Origin: Flavobacteriaceae bacterium
GTDB taxonomy: Bacteria > Bacteroidota > Bacteroidia > Flavobacteriales > Flavobacteriaceae
Assembly: GCA_018402135.1 (NCBI GenBank)
Contig: JAGYJF010000002.1
Location: 124,001 to 188,000 of the forward strand
DNA: 64,000 bases
Reading direction: 5' to 3'
The notes below the pieces were generated by a model. That model saw only the letters and a list, made by a program, of their open reading frames with translations, made no database searches and was not told the DNA's origin. Numbering within the stretch: position 1 is the stretch's first letter; each line of letters starts with the position of its first letter. This document shows, in pieces, positions 56,713-64,000 of the stretch. Made by a program: the position numbers and the translations under genes.

Positions 56713-59232
56713 ATGAAACACGCCTATCACATACACGGCATGACCTGCAATGGTTGTCGCAGTCACGTAGAGGACATTCTTTCAAAAGTGAAGGGTGTTT
56801 CAGAAGCTACGGTCGATTTGCAAAAGGCGGAAGCCATCATTGAAATGGAAAACCATATTCCCATAGAAAAATTTAAAGAAGCGCTGAAGAATGATGGTGG
56901 AAATTACAGCATTCACCAAGAAGGTGAAAAGCCATCAACAAAGGAGAAGGATAATAAACAAAGTAATAAGTCAGCCTCTATGGGTTCTGGAGCTTTCTAC
57001 TGTCCTATGCACTGCGAAGGCGATAAAACCTATGACGAACCTGGCGATTGTCCGGTTTGCGGAATGGATTTAGTTCAAGAACAAAATGTATCAAGTAGCA
57101 ATTCTGAACTTTGGACCTGTCCCATGCACCCAGAAGTTGAAAAGGATGAATCTGGTTCTTGTCCTATTTGCGGTATGGACTTAGTGCTAAAGGAAGTAGA
57201 CCTATCCTCAGAAGAGAAGACCTATAAGAAGTTATTAAAGAAATTTTGGATTGCAACGGCATTCACCTTGCCCATTTTTATAATCGCCATGAGCGAAATG
57301 CTCAACAACAATCCATTATACGATATTTTAGAACAAAAATATTGGAATTGGATTCAGTTTGTACTGTCTATTCCAGTGGTATTTTTTGCCACCTGGATGT
57401 TTTTCGAACGGGCCTATAAAAGTATCAAAACCTGGAATCTCAATATGTTTACCTTAATTGGTATTGGAGCAGGGGTGGCTTGGTTATTTAGTGTGTTCGG
57501 AATGTTTTTCCCCGATATTTTCCCTAGTCAATTTAAAACGGAATCGGGTGCAGTACATGTGTATTTTGAAGCGGCAACGGTAATTCTCACTCTGGTGCTT
57601 TTGGGGCAGTTGTTAGAAGCACGAGCGCATAGTAAAACCAATTCTGCGGTAAAAGAATTATTAAAACTAGCGCCTAATAAGGCCATAAAAATAGTAGACG
57701 GTGAAGAGGTTGAAGTTAGCATAGACCGAATTGAATTAAACGATATCTTAAAAGTGAAACCTGGTGAAAAAGTCCCTGTGGATGGCGTGATGACTGAAGG
57801 TGAAACCACGATTGATGAGTCGATGATTACGGGAGAACCGATTCCAGTCAACAAATCCAAAGACGATAAGGTAAGTAGTGGAACGATTAATGGCAATCAG
57901 TCCTTTTTAATGAAAGCCGAAAAAGTAGGGAGCGACACCTTGTTATCTCAAATTATTCATATGGTGAATGATGCCAGTAGAAGTCGTGCACCTATTCAAA
58001 ATTTAGCCGATAAAGTTTCAGGCTATTTTGTGCCAGTGGTGGTCCTTATTTCTCTAATCACTTTTGCGGTTTGGGCAATTTGGGGACCAGAACCCGTTTA
58101 TGTTTATGCCTTCGTCAATGCCATTGCCGTGTTGATTATTGCCTGTCCGTGCGCTTTAGGTCTGGCAACACCAATGTCCGTTATGGTGGGTGTGGGTAAA
58201 GGCGCTCAAAACGGGGTACTAATTAAAAATGCTGAAGCGCTTGAAACCATGAATAAGGTAGATACTTTAATCATCGACAAAACAGGAACCATTACCGAAG
58301 GCAAGCCCACAGTTGAAAAAATAGGAACGTTCCATGAGGATTTTGACGAAACAGAAGTCTTAAAATATATCGTTTCCATAAATAGCAACAGCGAGCATCC
58401 CTTGGCCGAAGCTACAGTGAAATACGGTAAAGAACAAAATGTGAATCCCAAAGATTCTGGATTACAATCCGAAAACTTTAGTGCGGTCACAGGAAAAGGC
58501 GTTGACGCCACAATCAACAATAAAAAAGTAGCCTTAGGAAATCCAAAAATGATGGCTCATGCCGATGCTGAAATTTCTTCTGAAATGGAAGAAGAAGCGG
58601 CGAGTTATCAAAAACAAGGTAAAACGGTATCTTACCTTTCCGTTGATAAAACAGTTGTTGGTTATGTGGTGATAGGCGATAAAATTAAAGCTACAAGTGC
58701 CAAAGCTATTAAAGCACTTCAAGATAAGGGGATTGCTGTGATCATGCTCACTGGTGATAATCACGATACTGCTCAGGCAGTTGCCTCAGAATTGAATTTG
58801 GCGGATTTTAAAGCCAGTATGTTACCAGAAGATAAATTAAAGGAAGTAGAAAAACTTCAAAACAAGGGCAAGGTGGTTGCCATGGCAGGTGATGGCATTA
58901 ACGATGCACCAGCCTTGGCTAAAAGTGATGTGGGCATTGCCATGGGAACAGGAACCGATGTCGCCATAGAAAGCGCCATGATTACCTTGGTAAAAGGCGA
59001 CCTGCATGGCATTGTAAAAGCGAGAAATTTGAGCGATGCCGTTATGCGCAATATTAAACAGAATTTGTTTTTCGCACTCATCTATAATACTTTAGGTGTG
59101 CCTATTGCCGCAGGCGTTTTGTTTCCCTTCTTTGGTATTTTACTATCACCAATGATAGCGGCATTAGCAATGAGTTTTAGTTCAGTTTCAGTAATAGCTA
59201 ATGCTTTGAGATTAAAATCAATTAACGTTTAA
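56713..59232 (+). CDS. copA: Copper-translocating P-type ATPase
   Basis: 839 residues. Residues 1-65 are an HMA domain with MTCNGCRSH. Two heavy-metal-binding His/Cys domains follow (FYCPMHCEGDKTYDEPGD with CPVCGMDL, and WTCPMHPEVEKDESGS with CPICGMDL, about residues 95-160). The membrane core has the Cu(I) channel motif CPC in IIACPCALGLATP near residue 478, the phosphorylated Asp in DKTGTITEGKP near 522, a TGE motif in SMITGEPIPV and GDGINDAPAL near 723. Pumps Cu(I) (or Ag(I)) from cytoplasm to periplasm. Follows the RAYT unit by 15 bases, with DUF305 and cusB downstream. Confidence 0.95.
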   Translation: MKHAYHIHGMTCNGCRSHVEDILSKVKGVSEATVDLQKAEAIIEMENHIPIEKFKEALKNDGGNYSIHQEGEKPSTKEKDNKQSNKSASMGSGAFYCPMHCEGDKTYDEPGDCPVCGMDLVQEQNVSSSNSELWTCPMHPEVEKDESGSCPICGMDLVLKEVDLSSEEKTYKKLLKKFWIATAFTLPIFIIAMSEMLNNNPLYDILEQKYWNWIQFVLSIPVVFFATWMFFERAYKSIKTWNLNMFTLIGIGAGVAWLFSVFGMFFPDIFPSQFKTESGAVHVYFEAATVILTLVLLGQLLEARAHSKTNSAVKELLKLAPNKAIKIVDGEEVEVSIDRIELNDILKVKPGEKVPVDGVMTEGETTIDESMITGEPIPVNKSKDDKVSSGTINGNQSFLMKAEKVGSDTLLSQIIHMVNDASRSRAPIQNLADKVSGYFVPVVVLISLITFAVWAIWGPEPVYVYAFVNAIAVLIIACPCALGLATPMSVMVGVGKGAQNGVLIKNAEALETMNKVDTLIIDKTGTITEGKPTVEKIGTFHEDFDETEVLKYIVSINSNSEHPLAEATVKYGKEQNVNPKDSGLQSENFSAVTGKGVDATINNKKVALGNPKMMAHADAEISSEMEEEAASYQKQGKTVSYLSVDKTVVGYVVIGDKIKATSAKAIKALQDKGIAVIMLTGDNHDTAQAVASELNLADFKASMLPEDKLKEVEKLQNKGKVVAMAGDGINDAPALAKSDVGIAMGTGTDVAIESAMITLVKGDLHGIVKARNLSDAVMRNIKQNLFFALIYNTLGVPIAAGVLFPFFGILLSPMIAALAMSFSSVSVIANALRLKSINV

Positions 59233-59252
59233 CTATTTTAAATCAAATACTT

Positions 59253-59735
59253 ATGGATAATTCAAAAGAACACCCAAATAAAGGAAAGTACACAACATTC
59301 TTTTTAATGCTGGCTTGCTCATTTGTGGCCATGTACATCACCATGTATCTCAATACTTATAGCATAGACCACGTTTATTTTAGCCTAACGCGCTTTTACA
59401 TGAGCTGTTTAGGTATTTCTGCAATGGCAGTCATTATGTGGTTTTTTATGCGGCACATGTATAAAAACACAAAAAAGAACATAGCCATTCTCGCGGGAAG
59501 TCTTATCTTATTTGTAGCTGCCTTAGGTTTGGTAAGAGCACAAAAGCCAATCATAGGCGATATGTTGTGGTTGCGAGCTATGATTCCTCACCATTCCATT
59601 GCAATATTAACCAGCGAACGCGCCAACATTCAAGATCCAGAGGTAAAACAATTGGCAGATGCAATTATCAAAGCACAACGCGAAGAAATAGAAGAGATGA
59701 AAATAATGATTAAATGCTTAGAAAATGAAAAATAA
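59253..59735 (+). CDS. DUF305 membrane protein
   Basis: 160 residues with three predicted membrane helices (FFLMLACSFVAMYITMYL, FYMSCLGISAMAVIMWFF, NIAILAGSLILFVAALGL), followed by a soluble DUF305 segment with the hallmark WLRAMIPHHSIAILTSERAN and VKQLADAIIKAQREEIEEMK. The conserved His pair of MIPHH suggests metal binding, and the family commonly accompanies copper genes. The stop overlaps the start of cusB by 11 bases, so they are translated together. Confidence 0.88.
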   Translation: MDNSKEHPNKGKYTTFFLMLACSFVAMYITMYLNTYSIDHVYFSLTRFYMSCLGISAMAVIMWFFMRHMYKNTKKNIAILAGSLILFVAALGLVRAQKPIIGDMLWLRAMIPHHSIAILTSERANIQDPEVKQLADAIIKAQREEIEEMKIMIKCLENEK

Positions 59736-61503
59736 TAAAATCATTGTATATGTTGGTATACTCGCTGCAGGTATCCTGTTAGGTTGGTTACTTTTTGGAG
59801 GGGCATTACAAACAGAAACACCCCATAATCACAACGCGGTTGCTGAAGATAATCAAATGTGGACCTGCTCAATGCATCCACAAATTATGCAACCCGAACC
59901 TGGCGATTGCCCTATTTGTGGTATGGATTTAATTCCTGCTGAAAGTAGTAGCGACGGCTTATTGGCAGACCAGTTCAAATTAACAGAAAACGCCATGGCT
60001 TTGGCTAATATTCAAACTAGCAGGGTAGGTGCAGGAATTGATGGTGACAACCTCGTAAAATTATCTGGTAAAATCACCGAAAACGAAGAAGCAAATACAG
60101 TGCAAGTCAGTTATTTTTCAGGAAGAATTGAAAGGCTGAATGTCAATTCTACTGGAGAACAAGTGCGAAATGGTCAATTATTGGCAACCATTTATTCGCC
60201 AGAATTGTACGCAGCCCAACAAGAATTGCTCACAGCGGCCTCATTGAAGGAATCCCAACCTGCTTTGTACAATGCGGTTCGAAATAAGTTAAAACTGTGG
60301 AAACTCTCAGATAAGCAAATCAATCAAATTGAAGCTTCAGGGAATGTCAATGAAAATGTTCCAGTATATGCCACAGTTTCAGGAACAGTCACTGAAAAGT
60401 TAGTGCAACAAGGCGATTACGTCAAACAAGGGCAACCTTTACTTAAAATAGCCAATCTCAGTACTGTTTGGGCAGAGTTTGATGTGTATGAAAATCAAAT
60501 CGACTTATTTCAAAAAGGACAGGAAGTGGCAGTTACAACAAACACCAATCCAAATAAAGTATATCAAGGAACCGTAGATTTTATTGAGCCTACATTAAAT
60601 ATCCAAACACGCACCGTAAGTTTACGAGTGGTGCTCAATAATCAAAACGATGTGTTTAAACCAGGAATGTTTGTCTCAGCCAAAATTGTAGGTATTCAAC
60701 AAAAAAATGAAGACGCCATATCAATACCGTCATCTGCTATTCTTTGGACCGGCGAGCGCTCTGTGGTCTATGTAAAAACCAATCCAGAACAATCCGTTTT
60801 TGAAATGCGTGAAATCACATTGGGAAATAAAATCGGTGACAACTACGAAGTATTAGAAGGTTTGCGCCCTGGTGATGAAATTGTAACGAATGGAACTTTT
60901 ACGGTAGATGCCGCAGCGCAACTACAAGGAAAAAAATCCATGATGAATAAATCAGGTGGTAAAGTGACTACAGGTCATGAAGGGCATTTAGGTATGAACT
61001 CTAGCAACTCTGAAAAGGAAACTGACACTTCCAATAAAAACGAACGGATCGAAGTATCCTCAGCATTTCAGCAACAGCTCAAAACGGTCTTTGATAACTA
61101 CATCACTTTAAAAAATACCTTGGTTGAGGATGAATCAAAAAAGGTGATTACAGAATCAAAGAATCTACTAGAAAATCTATCTAAAGTAGATATGAAACAA
61201 TTAAAAAATGATGACGCACATACGCGCTGGATGCAACTAGAAAAGGAATTAAAAGCAGCAGCTGGTTCGATGTCGAATGCATCCGATATTAAAGTACAAA
61301 GAGACCATTTCAAAAACCTCTCATCCCATATCATAACGGCTGTGAAATTATTTGGTATAAATGAAAAGGTGTATCTTCAATTTTGTCCGATGGCCGATCA
61401 AAATAAAGGGGCCTATTGGTTAAGTACGGAAGAAAAGGTTTATAATCCTTATTTTGGCGATGCCATGCTCACCTGTGGCGAAGTCAAACAAATTATAGAA
61501 TAA
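59725..61503 (+). CDS. cusB: CusB-type periplasmic adaptor with heavy-metal and DUF3347 domains
   Basis: 592 residues. A single N-terminal membrane anchor (IIVYVGILAAGILLGWLLFG) is followed by a His/Cys metal-binding domain (MWTCSMHPQIMQPEPGDCPI near residue 48). The membrane-fusion protein core covers about residues 75-395, with lipoyl-like halves (VQVSYFSGRIERLNVNSTGE and VYATVSGTVTEKLVQQGDYV). Residues about 440-592 are a DUF3347 domain (FQQQLKTVFDNYITLKNTLV ... YLQFCPMADQNKGAYWLS), with Cys and Met residues likely to bind metal. It links CusA to the TolC-type channel. The long C-terminal domain is absent from the short E. coli CusB. Confidence 0.92.
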   Translation: MKNNKIIVYVGILAAGILLGWLLFGGALQTETPHNHNAVAEDNQMWTCSMHPQIMQPEPGDCPICGMDLIPAESSSDGLLADQFKLTENAMALANIQTSRVGAGIDGDNLVKLSGKITENEEANTVQVSYFSGRIERLNVNSTGEQVRNGQLLATIYSPELYAAQQELLTAASLKESQPALYNAVRNKLKLWKLSDKQINQIEASGNVNENVPVYATVSGTVTEKLVQQGDYVKQGQPLLKIANLSTVWAEFDVYENQIDLFQKGQEVAVTTNTNPNKVYQGTVDFIEPTLNIQTRTVSLRVVLNNQNDVFKPGMFVSAKIVGIQQKNEDAISIPSSAILWTGERSVVYVKTNPEQSVFEMREITLGNKIGDNYEVLEGLRPGDEIVTNGTFTVDAAAQLQGKKSMMNKSGGKVTTGHEGHLGMNSSNSEKETDTSNKNERIEVSSAFQQQLKTVFDNYITLKNTLVEDESKKVITESKNLLENLSKVDMKQLKNDDAHTRWMQLEKELKAAAGSMSNASDIKVQRDHFKNLSSHIITAVKLFGINEKVYLQFCPMADQNKGAYWLSTEEKVYNPYFGDAMLTCGEVKQIIE

Positions 61504-61581
61504 ATAAAAATCAAATAATAACCATTAAATTTTAAAACAATGAACTTTTCAAAGAAAAATCACGAACACAAAAACAAAAAT

Positions 61582-62049
61582 ATGAAAGTCGTGAGTAACA
61601 GAGTATTATTAAGTGTAGCTATTGCAGCAACTATTGGTTTAACAAGTTGTAAAGACGAAACCAAAAAAAAAACAGAACCAACGACAACTACAACTGAGAT
61701 GTCCAATGAAATGGCAATGACCAATCTAACTTTTGGTGTAAGAGGTAATTGCAGCATGTGTAAAACCACCATCGAAAAAGCTGCTAATAGTGTAGAAGGT
61801 GTTGCTAGCGCTAACTGGGATGTAGATAAAAAGAAGATTGCGGTCTCTTTTGATGAAGACAAAACAGACGCCATGGCGATTCATAAAGCCATCGCAGCAT
61901 CAGGTTATGATACCGAAAAAGTCGCTGGAGATGAATCGGCTTACAATGACTTACCTGGCTGTTGTAAATACGACCACGATATGATGATGAATCAAACAGG
62001 TGAGATGAAGGAGGCCGAACATTCGAATCAAGACCATATGGAACACTAA
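61582..62049 (+). CDS. HMA-domain lipoprotein (periplasmic metal binder)
   Basis: About 155 residues from ATG at 61582, where the lipoprotein signal begins (VVSNRVLLSVAIAATIGLTSC with Cys after LTS). A Thr-rich linker leads to an HMA domain with the Cu/Zn-binding CxxC in FGVRGNCSMCKTTIEKAANS and DVDKKKIAVSFDEDKTDAMA. The tail is rich in His and Met (CCKYDHDMMMNQ, HSNQDHMEH), suited to binding copper. An in-frame ATG at 61540 would bury the signal peptide and is less likely. Last gene of the copper cluster; it likely passes metal to the CusCBA pump (inference). Confidence 0.85.
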   Translation: MKVVSNRVLLSVAIAATIGLTSCKDETKKKTEPTTTTTEMSNEMAMTNLTFGVRGNCSMCKTTIEKAANSVEGVASANWDVDKKKIAVSFDEDKTDAMAIHKAIAASGYDTEKVAGDESAYNDLPGCCKYDHDMMMNQTGEMKEAEHSNQDHMEH

Positions 62050-62143
62050 ATTTTAATGAGTTAGGTTCTATTTTAAGTATAAGCAACAACACCGGTGAAA
62101 ATTATAAAAGTTATTAGCCGTACCACATTTTAAAACGCAACAA

Positions 62144-62470
62144 ATGAATTGGATACTATTAATCGTTGCTGGGCTTTTTGAGGTAGCTTTTGCATTCTGT
62201 CTAGGAAAAGCAAAAGAAGCGATAGGCACTGAAATGTTTTTATGGTACGGCGCTTTTCTCATCACCCTTAGCATAAGTATGGGGCTACTCATTAAAGCAA
62301 CTCAAACTTTACCAATCGGAACGGCTTATGCCGTTTGGACAGGAATTGGCGCCGTAGGCACTGTTTTGGTTGGTATTTTTGTTTTTAAAGAACCCACAAC
62401 TTTTTTAAGATTGTTCTTCATTTCAACACTCATCATGTCTATTGTTGGATTGAAAATAGTTTCTAATTAG
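62144..62470 (+). CDS. Small multidrug resistance (SMR) exporter, Gdx/SugE-like
   Basis: 108 residues with four predicted helices. The essential membrane Glu is near residue 13 in VAGLFEVAFAFCLGKAK. The segment PIGTAYAVWTGIGAVGTVLV is closer to guanidinium exporters (Gdx/SugE) than to the QacE/EmrE branch, so guanidinium or similar small cations are the likelier substrates (inference). It works as a dual-topology dimer driven by protons. It follows the HMA lipoprotein gene by about 95 bases; no guanidine riboswitch was recognised upstream. Confidence 0.85.
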   Translation: MNWILLIVAGLFEVAFAFCLGKAKEAIGTEMFLWYGAFLITLSISMGLLIKATQTLPIGTAYAVWTGIGAVGTVLVGIFVFKEPTTFLRLFFISTLIMSIVGLKIVSN

Positions 62471-62633
62471 AATAGAAAGCGCTAAGTCAATCTATTCAAA
62501 TAAACATTGGTAATAGTGCTGTTTTATGAGCATTCAGAGTAATTCTTGAATGTATTATAAAATAAAGTCCATATCTTACAACATATCCAATATTTCTCGC
62601 GAAATCAGCAGTAAAGGTTTAAAAACTGAATTC

Positions 62634-63572
62634 ATGAAAAAATACATACGATTAGTCATAAGCATTCTTATCCTTATTTTCATATTGGTATTTCAACGGT
62701 TATTCCAGTATGTTGATTTATCGGAGTATTTAAGTGACAAAATTCTAAATACAATTCAAAAAGGTCTTATTATAGCCTGTGGCACCGTTATTATTATACA
62801 AATAGTGCGCCTCATAAAAACCAATATTTTAAAGCGCTATGATATTACCAAAGAAAACAATCTCAAATCCAGAAAGCTTCATACCCAGATTAATTTACTT
62901 GAAAAAGTAGTAGTATTCGTCATCGTTTTTATAGGCATAGGTCTTGTTTTAATGACTATAGAAAGTATCAGGGAGATAGGGATAGGTATTTTTGCATCTG
63001 CAAGTGTTGCCGGAATTATTATAGGGCTTTCTGCTCAAAAAATTGTTGGAACACTTTTGGCTGGAATTCAGCTTGCAATTACACAACCTTTTCGGGTAGA
63101 CGATGCCGTTTTGGTTGAAAATGAATGGGGATGGATTGAAGAAATCAATCTCACCTATGTGGTTGTTAGAATTTGGGATAAAAGAAGGTTGGTTCTACCA
63201 ACAACCTACTTCCTCGATCATCCTTTTCAGAATTGGACGAGAACTAGCGCCGATATTTTAGGTACAGTTTTTATTTATACCGACTATACAATTTCATTTG
63301 ATGCTCTGAGACATGAACTAACAAGTTTATTGAAAAACAGCGCACTATGGGACCAAAAAGTGAATGTGCTTCAAGTTACAGATTCAAAAGAGACCACTGT
63401 TGAAATAAGAATTTTAGTGAGTGCGAAAGATTCACCCACAGCTTGGGATTTGCGGGTATATATAAGAGAAAAAATGATAGAATTTATTCAAAAAAATTAT
63501 CCTAATAGTCTGCCAAGAACGCGAATAATTTTAGAAAATAAAATATCAACAGATGAATTATCCAACCAATAA
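62634..63572 (+). CDS. MscS-family mechanosensitive ion channel
   Basis: About 312 residues. Hydrophobic helices: LVISILILIFILVFQRLF, GLIIACGTVIIIQIVRLI and VVFVIVFIGIGLVLMTIESI. The pore-lining helix is near ASASVAGIIIGLSAQKIVGT. The beta-domain follows (PFRVDDAVLVENEWGWIEEI, TTYFLDHPFQNWTRT). It opens under membrane tension to release solutes. ATG at 62634 (MKKYIRLVISIL) is preferred; an upstream in-frame ATG at 62550 adds 28 polar residues. Confidence 0.85.
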   Translation: MKKYIRLVISILILIFILVFQRLFQYVDLSEYLSDKILNTIQKGLIIACGTVIIIQIVRLIKTNILKRYDITKENNLKSRKLHTQINLLEKVVVFVIVFIGIGLVLMTIESIREIGIGIFASASVAGIIIGLSAQKIVGTLLAGIQLAITQPFRVDDAVLVENEWGWIEEINLTYVVVRIWDKRRLVLPTTYFLDHPFQNWTRTSADILGTVFIYTDYTISFDALRHELTSLLKNSALWDQKVNVLQVTDSKETTVEIRILVSAKDSPTAWDLRVYIREKMIEFIQKNYPNSLPRTRIILENKISTDELSNQ

Positions 63573-63896
63573 CAGTCGATATCAAGGTTTAAATTATGAA
63601 ACGCTTTTTATAACTTTTTTCTTTCATTGGTCTAGCGCCATTCGATTTCCAATTTAAAATCCATCTAACCTATAAATACTTATTGTTTGTTAAACGACAC
63701 TTGGTAATAAAAACATAAAACTAAAGTTTCTAACAGTAAATATCGAAACATTTTAAAGCACAATTTAAATGCCTTAACTATATTTGATACGGGCATTAAA
63801 TGTTGTTTAAAAATTCTTTAAAGAAATATAAAAAAATGCCCTTGATAACAATTTTAGCTGGTGCTTTCAACGCACCTAGACCTTTAAAAATGAATA
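63573..63896. other. Intergenic region upstream of the dihydroorotase-like gene
   Basis: 324 bases. A promoter -7 element is at 63779-63786. A 39-codon frame at 63800-63919 (MLFKNSLKKYKKMPLITIL...) overlaps the next gene's start; it could be a leader peptide but nothing else supports it. Confidence 0.4.
63779..63786 (+). promoter_or_regulatory. Promoter -7 element of the dihydroorotase-like gene
   Basis: TATATTTG matches the Bacteroidetes -7 consensus, 110 bases before the start codon. The -33 region is not obvious. Confidence 0.45.
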
Positions 63897-64000
63897 ATGA
63901 ATCAGGAGATTTTAATTAAAAACACAACCATTATAAATGAAGGAAAGTCATTGGTGGCCGATGTACTTATAGTCAAAGACCGTATCTATAAAATTGGAAA
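63897..64000 (+). CDS. Dihydroorotase-like amidohydrolase, N-terminal fragment
   Basis: The window ends after 34 codons. The visible part reads NQEILIKNTTIINEGKSLVA and DVLIVKDRIYKIG, the standard opening beta-strands of cyclic amidohydrolases (dihydroorotase, hydantoinase, allantoinase). In Flavobacteria a dihydroorotase is the likeliest member. No catalytic residue is within view. Confidence 0.65.
   Translation, partial: MNQEILIKNTTIINEGKSLVADVLIVKDRIYKIG

Overview
The window comes from an AT-rich Bacteroidetes chromosome, most likely a marine member of the Flavobacteriaceae. The evidence is a T9SS C-terminal sorting domain, several TAnnTTTG promoter elements, a fused aspartokinase-homoserine dehydrogenase in a thrABC operon, a HYC_CC_PP protein, Bacteroidetes-type CusA and CopA proteins, and many short hairpin repeats of the kind common in this group. 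I cannot name the species.

Region 1 (1-10.6 kb) is core metabolism: the end of an M24 peptidase, a type II NADH dehydrogenase, the threonine operon thrA-thrB-thrC on the minus strand (thrC carries a one-base frameshift), the NAD(P)H-hydrate repair enzyme and histidine ammonia-lyase. Region 2 (11-20.3 kb) is one 9.3 kb gene for a secreted, cysteine-patterned HYR/Ig-like repeat protein, with a recently amplified block of 261-bp repeats. Region 3 (20.4-22.4 kb) is a small insertion hotspot: an IS3 remnant, then an IS256-family element that has split a small STAS/SEC14-like gene, with an 8-bp target duplication still visible. Region 4 (22.4-33.3 kb) is housekeeping again: ClpC, GyrA, a TPR protein, an NlpC/P60 hydrolase, a thiolase and a PgpH-like 7TM-HD phosphodiesterase.

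Region 5 (33.4-48.1 kb) is accessory. It opens with tRNA-Ser, tRNA-Pro and tRNA-Arg. Two of these tRNAs are each followed by a tandem array (116-bp and 113-bp periods). Then come a DUF6933-like protein, a thermonuclease-like lipoprotein, a RelE/HigB-HigA toxin-antitoxin pair and a type I restriction-modification operon (hsdM-hsdS-hsdR). That operon has been hit repeatedly by small palindrome-linked elements. An IS200-like transposase unit sits between hsdS and hsdR and supplies the HsdS C-terminus. A complete GIY-YIG nuclease domain, bounded by inverted REP-like repeats, is inserted in frame into HsdR between its Walker A and DECH motifs. The region ends in 2 kb of hairpin-rich non-coding DNA with a decayed copy of the tRNA-Arg 3' end and its downstream hairpin, so 35.3-47.9 kb may be an old tRNA-targeted island.

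Region 6 (48.1-64 kb) holds a GH26-like glycoside hydrolase and a copper/heavy-metal efflux cluster: HYC_CC_PP protein, CusA, a four-helix-bundle protein, TolC-like CusC, DUF302, a REP-associated transposase between two identical 32-bp palindromes, CopA ATPase, DUF305, CusB with a DUF3347 tail and an HMA lipoprotein. An SMR exporter, an MscS channel and the start of a dihydroorotase-like gene follow. CopA would move Cu(I) out of the cytoplasm, the CusCBA-like complex would carry it across the envelope, and the DUF305, HMA and DUF3347 parts are probable periplasmic metal handlers.

The strongest candidate for something undescribed is the GIY-YIG/REP module inside HsdR. The tRNA-linked tandem arrays and the shared palindromic upstream motif of the accessory genes come next. 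All functional calls are by reading the sequence; no database search was run.
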